5,566 nucleotides of DNA from NCBI GenBank assembly GCA_027450125.1, contig DAIDKG010000264.1, positions 1-5,566 of the forward strand, read 5' to 3'. The stretch is from Bordetella sp. Lineage in GTDB: Bacteria; Pseudomonadota; Gammaproteobacteria; Burkholderiales; Burkholderiaceae_B. Under the pieces are notes generated by a model that ran no database searches, was not told where the DNA came from, and worked only from the letters and a program-made list of their open reading frames with translations. Position numbers and translations under genes: made by a program. Of this stretch, positions 1-5,102 are shown piece by piece. Within the stretch, counting starts at the first letter, position 1. Each line of letters starts with the position of its first letter.

Positions 1-59
1 GCGCCGCTGCGCAGGCATGCAGCCGCGGTAGATTGATCGGGGGTGCCTGTCGCCGCTCG

Positions 60-671
60 TCAGCCGCGCTCCCAGACCAGCATCAGGTTGTTGGCCGGCA
101 GGTTCAAGGTCTCGCGCAAATGCAGGCCCGCCGCGGCGGCCTGTGCCGCGACATCGGACAGGCGGCGCAGGCCCCATGCGGCATTGCGCGCGCGCAGGTC
201 GGCATCGAAGGCGAGATTGCTGGGGGCAGTCTGCACAGTATCGACCAGATAAGGGCCGTAGGTGATGAGCACGCCCTGCACCGTCAGGTGCCGCGCGGCG
301 CCGCGCATCAGCGCCGCGGTGCAGGCCCAGGGCGAGATGTGAATCATGTTGGCGCAGTAAATTGCGTCGAACTGCCGCGCAGCGGCGAACCAAACGGGGG
401 CGAGCACGTCCAGTTCCATGGGCGGCAGAACACGATCGTTTCCGGCGCACCAGGCGGCAATGGAGGCCAGCGCGTCGGCGGCGCAGTCGCTGGGTTGCCA
501 TTGCCAGCCGGGCAGCCCGGCTGCGCAGAACGCGGCATGCTGGCCGGTGCCGCTGGCAATCTCCAGCAAAGTCCCCCGGTCCGGCAGCAGGCGTTGCAGC
601 GCCGCCAGGATGTAAGGGCTGTTGCGTTCGGCGGCTGGGCTGTGGCGGCGTTGATCGGTATCGGGCTGCAT
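60..671 (-). CDS. DUF938-family SAM-dependent methyltransferase
   Basis: Predicted cytosolic class I methyltransferase of 203 residues, about the usual length for the DUF938 family (PF06080, which includes the human METTL26-like proteins). The substrate is unknown. The SAM-binding motif I is LLEIASGTGQHA at residues 35-46. It is followed by the family hallmarks WQPSD (58-62), LDV (87-89), ANMIHISPW (107-115), YGPY (138-141), APSN (149-152) and PANNLMLVW near the C-terminus (192-200). An in-frame ATG exists 36 codons further upstream, but the start at 671 is preferred: AAGGAC (683-678 on the minus strand) lies 6 bases before it, and homology to the family begins right after it (ERNSPYIL, residues 15-22). 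The gene lies downstream of the lipoprotein on the same strand, with a 121-base gap and a candidate promoter of its own. Family assignment is firm; the biological role is not known. Confidence 0.93.
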   Translation of the reverse strand: MQPDTDQRRHSPAAERNSPYILAALQRLLPDRGTLLEIASGTGQHAAFCAAGLPGWQWQPSDCAADALASIAAWCAGNDRVLPPMELDVLAPVWFAAARQFDAIYCANMIHISPWACTAALMRGAARHLTVQGVLITYGPYLVDTVQTAPSNLAFDADLRARNAAWGLRRLSDVAAQAAAAGLHLRETLNLPANNLMLVWERG

Positions 672-693
672 TGCAATGTCCTTGGCGGACGTC

Positions 694-723
694 AATATAG
701 GCCGCGATCCGATCGGCCGGCAA
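694..723 (-). promoter_or_regulatory. Candidate sigma-70 promoter for the DUF938 gene
   Basis: Read on the minus strand, TTGCCG (723-718, 4 of 6 match to TTGACA) is followed after 18 bases by TATATT (699-694, 5 of 6 match to TATAAT). Transcription would begin near 687, only a few bases before the Shine-Dalgarno sequence of the methyltransferase gene, giving a very short leader. This is sequence matching only. The AT-rich -10 stands out in an otherwise GC-rich gap, which adds some weight. Confidence 0.45.
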
Positions 724-792
724 GGCCGGGCTGCAAGGCTGGCCCGGGACACGCTGCGGCCGGGCGCTTGCGCATGCATGCAGGCCGCCCGC

Positions 793-1335
793 TCATTTTC
801 CTGCGCCGGCGAGCGTGAATGCGTCGTATGCCGGATCGATCGGCGTGTGCGGCATATGCGTGAGCGCCTCCTCGACCAACGGCTCGCACGCGCCGTAGTC
901 AGGGCCGATACTGTCGGTGTGCGCCTGCGGGAAATTCACGGCGGTCACCTTGCCGCCCCAGCGGTCCACGGTGGCCGTCATGCTGCATTTTCCGGCGCCG
1001 CCTATCTTCAGCTCCAGCAGGATCAGGGTGAAGTCGACCGCTGCGTCAGCGTTCGAGAAGTTCCATTGCACGATCATGCGGTCGGCGGGGCCGCCGGTAT
1101 CGACGATTTTCAAGGTCTTGTCGGGGATGCCGACCGATTGCACCAGGTCGAGGATATTGGCACCGACCAGCTTGCCTTGCTGCGCATCCCGCGCCTCGTA
1201 CACCTTGTAGGCGGCGCAGCCGGCAAGCAGGGGAACAAGCGCAAGGGCCGCAGCGAAGGCACGCAGGGTGCGTGCTCTGCCTGAGCGCGTAGACCTTCCA
1301 GGGGTTGAGTCGGCCATGTCCGTCCTGTCGTTCAT
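793..1335 (-). CDS. Putative secreted lipoprotein of unknown function
   Basis: Protein of 180 residues with a type II (lipoprotein) signal peptide. It has a basic N-region rich in Arg (residues 14-25), a hydrophobic stretch ALALVPLL (30-37) and the lipobox L37-A38-G39-C40. Cys40 would be lipidated, and Ala at +2 favours sorting to the outer membrane. The mature domain contains the segment GANILDLVQSVGIPDKTLKIV (residues 58-78), which resembles the short helix plus G-x-P turn of small BamE/SmpA-like envelope lipoproteins; this resemblance is an inference, not a family match. Two further cysteines, C117 and C150, could form a periplasmic disulfide. The start at 1335 has an excellent ribosome site (GGGAGGA, 5 bases upstream). 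A second ATG at codon 7 is possible and would shorten the long N-region. The function is not recognised. Confidence 0.85.
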   Translation of the reverse strand: MNDRTDMADSTPGRSTRSGRARTLRAFAAALALVPLLAGCAAYKVYEARDAQQGKLVGANILDLVQSVGIPDKTLKIVDTGGPADRMIVQWNFSNADAAVDFTLILLELKIGGAGKCSMTATVDRWGGKVTAVNFPQAHTDSIGPDYGACEPLVEEALTHMPHTPIDPAYDAFTLAGAGK

Positions 1336-1659
1336 CGTGTCCTCCCGGCAAATTCCACGTATTTGACGAAAGGTACTCCCCTTGGAAGGCGCAAGTCCGT
1401 GATCCTGTAATAGTTGGAGATGTTGTTGCAGGCACTGGGCGCGGCGGCCTTGGGCGGCGAAACGGTCGAGACAGGGCTTGTTACCATTGGCGATATCTTG
1501 CTTCGATGCGCGCTTCGTCTGCGCAGGCAGGACGGCGCGAGTTGCTCGCGGGGCGACTTCCGGGCTTTCAGCCGGCGCGCGCGAGGCCAGAGGGGGCCAT
1601 CCGGCGCAACAGGCGCCCCATCTCGCAATCGCCTTGCACGAAACCGTCCCTCCGATCTG

Positions 1660-1673
1660 TTGATCTGCGTCAA
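1660..1673 (+). promoter_or_regulatory. FNR/Anr-type operator upstream of the aldehyde dehydrogenase operon
   Basis: TTGATCTGCGTCAA matches the FNR/Anr/Dnr consensus TTGAT-N4-ATCAA at 9 of 10 defined positions; the only deviation is G for A at the start of the right half-site. Proteins of this CRP/FNR group bind such sites when oxygen is low (FNR/Anr) or in response to nitric oxide (Dnr-type). The centre, 1666.5, lies 41.5 bases before a start point at 1708, the classic class II activator position, and a -10-like hexamer sits correctly between them. It therefore probably activates transcription of the three-gene operon. Which family member binds cannot be told from the site. Confidence 0.75.
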
Positions 1674-1694
1674 GTTTGCACCTTTTCCCGGGCG

Positions 1695-1700
1695 TAGTCT
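1695..1700 (+). promoter_or_regulatory. Candidate -10 element of the FNR-dependent promoter
   Basis: TAGTCT fits the relaxed TANNNT pattern typical of activator-dependent promoters. It ends about 7 bases before the start point (1707-1708) predicted from the FNR box position. No good -35 hexamer precedes it at normal spacing, as expected where FNR overlaps the -35 region. On its own the hexamer is weak; the spacing is what supports it. Confidence 0.5.
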
Positions 1701-1710
1701 CTTTTGAGAG

Positions 1711-1737
1711 GTCGGCATCTGCATGGATGCAGCCGAC
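1711..1737 (+). promoter_or_regulatory. Stem-loop in the predicted 5' leader of the aldehyde dehydrogenase mRNA
   Basis: GTCGG (1711-1715) pairs with CCGAC (1733-1737), and CTGCAT (1719-1724) pairs with ATGCAG (1727-1732). The CAT at 1716-1718 is bulged, and the terminal loop is tight (GG, or TGGA if the last pair opens). The hairpin would form almost at the 5' end of the transcript and end 8 bases before the ribosome site AGGGAG (1746-1751). Such 5'-terminal hairpins often protect mRNA from decay. No U-tract follows, so it is not a terminator. The pairing is directly visible; the function is inferred. Confidence 0.5.
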
Positions 1738-1757
1738 ACCTGGCCAGGGAGATTGAC

Positions 1758-3290
1758 ATGGACATGAATGCGCCGAAACCCGCACCGAAATTCGAATACC
1801 GGCCTTCGATGCTGCGCAAGCGCTACGACAATTTCATCGGTGGAAGATGGAACCCGCCGGTAAGGGGGCGCTATTTCACCGACACCAGCCCGCTCAACCA
1901 GGCGGAGCTGGCGCAAATCGCCCGTTCCAGCGCCGAAGACGTCGAAGTGGCGCTCGATGCGGCGCACAAGGCGCGCTACCGGTGGGCCGATACCGCGCCG
2001 GCGGAGCGGGCCCGCCTGCTCAACAAGATCGCGGACAAGATCGAAGAGAACCTTCATGCCATTGCCAATGTCGAGACCGTCGACAACGGCAAGCCGATAC
2101 GCGAGACCTTGAACGCCGATGTGCCGCTGGCCGCCGATCATTTCCGCTATTTCGCCGGCTGCATCCGCGCCGAGGAAGGCGCGATCTCCGAAATCGACCG
2201 CGACACCGTCGCCTATCACTTCAAGGAACCCATGGGCGTGGTGGGGCAGATCATTCCCTGGAACTTCCCGCTGCTGATGGCGGCGTGGAAACTGGCGCCC
2301 GCGCTGGCCGCCGGCAATTGCGTCGTGATCAAGCCGGCCTCCGACACGCCGCTCAGCCTGTGCGTGCTGATGGATCTGATCGGCGACATCCTGCCGCCGG
2401 GCGTGCTCAACGTGGTCCTGGGCCACGGCGCCGAAGTGGGCGCGCCGCTGGCGCGCAGCCCGCGCATTGCCAAGATCGCCTTTACCGGAGAGACGACCAC
2501 CGGTCGCCAGATCATGCAATACGCGGCCGAGACGATCATCCCGCAGACGATGGAGCTGGGCGGAAAGTCGCCGAACATTTTCTTTGCGGACATCATGGAC
2601 AGCGACGACGCGTTCTTGGACAAGGCACTCGAGGGTTTTGCGCTTTTCGCCTTCAACAAGGGCGAGGTCTGCACCTGCCCGTCGCGCGCGCTGGTGCAGG
2701 AGTCGATCTTCGACAAGTTCATGGAGAGGGCCGTTGCCCGGGTGGCCAGGATCAAAGTGGGCGATCCGCTCGACCCTGCGACCCAGATGGGGCCGCAGTG
2801 CTCGCGCGGGCAGATGGAGAAGATTCTGGAATACATCAGGATCGGCAAGGAAGAGGGCGCCAGGCTGGCGACCGGGGGCGAGCGCGCGCATCCTGGAGGC
2901 GATTTCGAGAAAGGCTTCTTCCTGGAGCCGACCGTGTTCACCGGCCACAACAAGATGCGCGTCTTCCAGGAAGAGATCTTCGGGCCGGTGCTCTCGGTCA
3001 CGACCTTCAAGGACCTGGACGATGCGATCGCGATCGGCAACGACACGCTGTACGGGCTGGGGGCCGGGGTGTGGTCGCGCAACGCGAACAACCTCTACCG
3101 CGTCGGACGCCGCATCGAGGCAGGCCGGGTATGGACCAATTGCTACCATGCCTATCCGGCTCATGCGGCATTCGGCGGATACAAGCATTCGGGCTTCGGC
3201 CGCGAGACGCACAAGATAATCCTCGATCATTACCAGCAGACCAAGAACATGCTGGTCAGCTACAGCAGCCAGGCGCTGGGCCTGTTCTGA
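1758..3290 (+). CDS. NAD(P)-dependent aldehyde dehydrogenase, AcoD/ExaC-like
   Basis: Cytosolic enzyme of 510 residues that oxidises an aldehyde, probably acetaldehyde or another short-chain aldehyde, to the carboxylic acid with NAD(P). It is full length for the family. Visible motifs are IIPWNFP (165-171, with Asn169), the cofactor-binding KPAS (Lys192), FTGETTTGR (242-250), MELGGKSPN with the general base Glu266, the active-site segment [12 protein letters not shown] with catalytic Cys305, and EEIFGPV (405-411). The C-terminal [13 protein letters not shown] (491-503) and the GEVCTCPSR active-site variant are typical of AcoD/ExaC-type acetaldehyde dehydrogenases. The start at 1758 follows AGGGAG by 6 bases; a second ATG two codons later is possible. 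It is the first gene of the operon, its stop overlaps the DUF779 start by one base, and it lies behind an FNR-type promoter. Substrate preference is inferred from family resemblance. Confidence 0.96.
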   Translation: MDMNAPKPAPKFEYRPSMLRKRYDNFIGGRWNPPVRGRYFTDTSPLNQAELAQIARSSAEDVEVALDAAHKARYRWADTAPAERARLLNKIADKIEENLHAIANVETVDNGKPIRETLNADVPLAADHFRYFAGCIRAEEGAISEIDRDTVAYHFKEPMGVVGQIIPWNFPLLMAAWKLAPALAAGNCVVIKPASDTPLSLCVLMDLIGDILPPGVLNVVLGHGAEVGAPLARSPRIAKIAFTGETTTGRQIMQYAAETIIPQTMELGGKSPNIFFADIMDSDDAFLDKALEGFALFAFNKGEVCTCPSRALVQESIFDKFMERAVARVARIKVGDPLDPATQMGPQCSRGQMEKILEYIRIGKEEGARLATGGERAHPGGDFEKGFFLEPTVFTGHNKMRVFQEEIFGPVLSVTTFKDLDDAIAIGNDTLYGLGAGVWSRNANNLYRVGRRIEAGRVWTNCYHAYPAHAAFGGYKHSGFGRETHKIILDHYQQTKNMLVSYSSQALGLF

Positions 3291-3775
3291 TGAACAGCGA
3301 TCGCACGGGCGCAAGCCATGGCGCCCATCACCGGCTCTCTGGATGCTGCGCCAGGCCCGAACGCGTCGTCGCCACGGTAAGGGCCAGGGCGCTCGTGCGC
3401 TGGCTCAAGCACGAGTTCGGTCCGCTGATCTTCCATCAGTCCGGCGGGTGTTGCGAGGGCACGGCGCCGATGTGCTTGAAGCAAAGCGATTTCCGCGTCG
3501 GCGCCAGCGACGTGCTTCTGGGCATGATCGAAGACTGCCCGTTCTATATCGGCGCGGCGACTTTTCAATATTTCACCAACACGCAGCTGGTCATCGACAT
3601 GACCGAAGGCGGCGGCGACAGCTTTTCGCTCGAAGCCGCGGAGGGCGTGCGTTTTCTGACGCGCTCGCGGCTTTTCACGGACGAGGAGGCGCGTGCCCTC
3701 GACGACCGTGTTCCGCCGTCCGCAGGGTCGATATCGCGTCCAGCAGGCGGTAGACAGCGAGGATTGATGCCATGA
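3290..3775 (+). CDS. DUF779 domain protein, aldehyde dehydrogenase partner
   Basis: Protein of 161 residues matching the DUF779 family (PF05610), whose members are commonly encoded next to aldehyde dehydrogenase genes and have no settled function. The family core runs from RVVATVRA (25-32) to RFLTRSRLFTDEEARAL (121-137). It includes FHQSGGCCEGTAPMC (48-62), DVLLG (74-78), CPFYI (83-87) and TQLVIDM (98-104). Cys54, Cys55 and Cys62 with His49 form a possible metal- or redox-active cluster; Cys19, Cys20 and Cys83 are extra. No signal peptide or membrane segment is seen, so it is probably cytosolic. The ATG overlaps the upstream stop (TGATG) and has no clear ribosome site, pointing to translational coupling. 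The core is flanked by about 24 residues on each side, making it longer than the roughly 120-130 residues I expect for the family. The C-terminal tail overlaps the next gene by 4 bases. Confidence 0.9.
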   Translation: MNSDRTGASHGAHHRLSGCCARPERVVATVRARALVRWLKHEFGPLIFHQSGGCCEGTAPMCLKQSDFRVGASDVLLGMIEDCPFYIGAATFQYFTNTQLVIDMTEGGGDSFSLEAAEGVRFLTRSRLFTDEEARALDDRVPPSAGSISRPAGGRQRGLMP

Positions 3776-4809
3776 AAGCATTCGTATACCAAGGCCCGGG
3801 AAAATCAGCCCTGATGGATCGCCCCAAGCCGGCAATCGCGGCGCCGACCGACGCCATCGTCAGGATCGTCAAGACCACGATCTGCGGCACCGACCTGCAC
3901 ATTCTCAAGGGCGACGTGCCCTCGTGCACGCCGGGCCGCATTCTCGGCCACGAGGGCGTGGGCGTCGTCGATGAGGTCGGCGCGGCCGTGACGGCCTTCA
4001 AGCCCGGCGACCGGGTCATCGTGTCCTGCATCTCTGCCTGCGGCAAGTGCGACTACTGCCGCAAGGGCATGTATTCGCATTGCAGCTGCGGCGGATGGAT
4101 ACTGGGCAACACCATAGACGGCACCCAGGCCGACTATGTGCGCACGCCGCACGCCGACACGAGCCTTTATCACATTCCCGCCGGCGCCGACGAGGAAGCG
4201 CTGGTGATGCTGAGCGACATCCTGCCCACGGGCTTCGAGTGCGGGGTGCTCAACGGCAAGGTCCAGCCGGGTGCGACCGTGGCCATCGTGGGTGCCGGGC
4301 CGATCGGCCTGGCCGCGCTGCTGACGGCGCAGTTCTATTCGCCCGCGCAGATCATCATGGTCGATTTCGACGACAACCGCCTGGAGGTTGCCAGCAAGTT
4401 CGGAGCGACCTCGGTCGTCAATGCCGGCGACGGCAAGGCGGTCGAGACGATCATGCAGATGACGGGAGGACGCGGCGTCGACACGGCGATCGAAGCGGTG
4501 GGCGTGCCGGCAAGCTTCATCACATGCGAGGACATCGTCGCGCCGGGCGGCATCATCGCCAATATCGGCGTGCACGGCGTAAAGGTCGATCTTCACCTGG
4601 AAAAGCTGTGGGACCGCAACATCGCGATCACCACGCGCCTGGTGGACACCGCGACCACGCCCATGCTGCTCAAGACGGTGCAGTCGCACAAGGTCGATCC
4701 GGCCAGGCTGATCACCCATCGCTTCAAGCTCGACCGGATCATGGATGCCTACGAGACCTTTGGCCATGCGGGCGCGACTCACGCGCTGAAGGTCATCATC
4801 GAGACCTGA
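3772..4809 (+). CDS. Zinc-dependent alcohol dehydrogenase, medium-chain family
   Basis: Cytosolic medium-chain dehydrogenase of 345 residues that interconverts alcohols and aldehydes or ketones. Catalytic-zinc residues are Cys38 (in TTICGTDLH), His60-Glu61 (GHE) and Asp149 (MLSDILPTGF). The Asp as third ligand resembles the secondary-alcohol dehydrogenases of the Clostridium/Thermoanaerobacter type. Unlike those, a structural-zinc lobe is present: Cys90, Cys93, Cys96 and Cys104. The Rossmann motif is GAGPIG (174-179), and Asp198 at the end of the second strand (MVDFDDNR) suggests preference for NAD over NADP. The start overlaps the DUF779 stop (ATGA) and is preceded by GAGGA at 3759-3763. As the last gene of the operon it would supply aldehyde to, or consume aldehyde in competition with, the upstream aldehyde dehydrogenase. 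The family is certain; the physiological substrate (ethanol, other primary alcohols or secondary alcohols) is not. Confidence 0.95.
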   Translation: MKAFVYQGPGKSALMDRPKPAIAAPTDAIVRIVKTTICGTDLHILKGDVPSCTPGRILGHEGVGVVDEVGAAVTAFKPGDRVIVSCISACGKCDYCRKGMYSHCSCGGWILGNTIDGTQADYVRTPHADTSLYHIPAGADEEALVMLSDILPTGFECGVLNGKVQPGATVAIVGAGPIGLAALLTAQFYSPAQIIMVDFDDNRLEVASKFGATSVVNAGDGKAVETIMQMTGGRGVDTAIEAVGVPASFITCEDIVAPGGIIANIGVHGVKVDLHLEKLWDRNIAITTRLVDTATTPMLLKTVQSHKVDPARLITHRFKLDRIMDAYETFGHAGATHALKVIIET

Positions 4810-4812
4810 GCC

Positions 4813-4841
4813 CTGCCATGTTGCGTTGCGGCAACAGGCAG
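4813..4841 (+). terminator. Stem-loop directly after the alcohol dehydrogenase gene
   Basis: CTGCC (4813-4817) pairs with GGCAG (4837-4841), and TGTTGC (4819-4824) pairs with GCAACA (4831-4836). There is one bulged A and a 6-base loop. It begins 3 bases after the stop codon. No run of T follows, so it is not a standard intrinsic terminator. It may instead stabilise the 3' end of the operon mRNA or mark an end processed back from a downstream, perhaps Rho-dependent, stop. Confidence 0.35.
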
Positions 4842-4949
4842 TGGCTTCGATGCGCATCCACCATCTGACATCCGTTCCGGTGCACGGCGCGGCAAATGCA
4901 ATGCCTTGCAAAAACAGGGTGGACAAGCGGCACCGTGCGGCCGGCGGCG

Positions 4950-4979
4950 TTGACTGGCCGGGAAGAAGGCATCTATTCT
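4950..4979 (+). promoter_or_regulatory. Candidate sigma-70 promoter for the PAS protein gene
   Basis: TTGACT (4950-4955, 5 of 6 match to the -35 consensus) is followed after 18 bases by TATTCT (4974-4979, 4 of 6 match to the -10 consensus). Transcription would start near 4986, leaving a leader of about 117 bases. The leader holds two small adjacent hairpins: GCTGC/GCAGC at 5025-5040 and CTGCG/CGCAG at 5040-5054, which share base 5040 and are thus alternatives or slightly shortened. This separates the sensor gene from the upstream operon as its own transcription unit. The evidence is sequence matching only. Confidence 0.5.
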
Positions 4980-5102
4980 TTCAGCATCTTTCAAGCGTCA
5001 AGCCGTGGATGAAAGCAATCTCCGGCTGCATGCCCGCAGCTGCGCAGTCCGCAGGGCGGCGTGCTGCAAAGGCAGGTGAAAGCGTGCTCAAGGAACATAC
5101 CG

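Larger units (their letters stand above)
1336..1757. other. 422-base divergent intergenic region
   Basis: This region separates the leftward lipoprotein gene from the rightward aldehyde dehydrogenase operon. The right end (about 1660-1757) holds an FNR-type box, a -10-like element, a leader hairpin and the ribosome site. The left end (about 1345-1430) is less GC-rich than its surroundings and contains an imperfect dyad at 1359-1376. The middle (about 1430-1650) has only reading frames that lack a convincing ribosome site or recognisable protein, plus a small GC-rich hairpin (GGCGC at 1603-1607 with GCGCC at 1613-1617, loop AACAG). I find no convincing promoter for the lipoprotein gene and no RNA gene. 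Confidence 0.6.

Noticed and set aside
1..59. Possible tail of a convergent gene, or start of another minus-strand gene, at the left edge
   Set aside because: Stops occur at 29-31 and 34-36 on the plus strand, and an ATG occurs at 18-16 on the minus strand without a ribosome site. Too little sequence is present to support any of these.
651..664. A second FNR-like site, TTGATCGGTATCGG, 8 of 10 matches
   Set aside because: It lies inside the coding start of the DUF938 gene, downstream of its predicted promoter, and lacks the closing AA of the right half-site. It is probably chance.
742..765. GC hairpin GCCCGG/CCGGGC as a terminator for the lipoprotein gene
   Set aside because: The loop is 12 bases, no T-run follows on the minus strand, and GC pairs of this length are common by chance in this DNA.
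1665..1680. Sigma-54 promoter candidate ending in TTTGCA upstream of the aldehyde dehydrogenase
   Set aside because: AcoD-type genes can be sigma-54 controlled, so I checked, but the invariant GG of the -24 element is missing at the right distance from TTGCA.
1847..3289. Open frame continuous with the DUF779 protein, suggesting a much longer fusion
   Set aside because: The upstream 481 codons are a frame-shadow of the aldehyde dehydrogenase with Arg/Gly-rich nonsense. DUF779 homology begins only after the ATG at 3290, which is coupled to the upstream stop.
1332..3314. A 660-codon open frame on the minus strand, antisense to the aldehyde dehydrogenase
   Set aside because: It is low-complexity and rich in Arg, His and Asp, with no recognisable domain. 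Such frames are typical antisense shadows of a GC-rich gene, and the plus strand encodes a full, motif-complete enzyme.
3700..3775. Frameshift as the cause of the long DUF779 C-terminal tail
   Set aside because: The alternative frames also run on to stops at 3753 and 3768, so no single shift restores an obviously earlier family-like end. The 4-base overlap with the next gene is a normal operon junction.
3805..4926. A 373-codon open frame on the minus strand, antisense to the alcohol dehydrogenase
   Set aside because: Same pattern of Arg/His/Asp-rich antisense shadow, with no domain. The plus-strand dehydrogenase is unmistakable.
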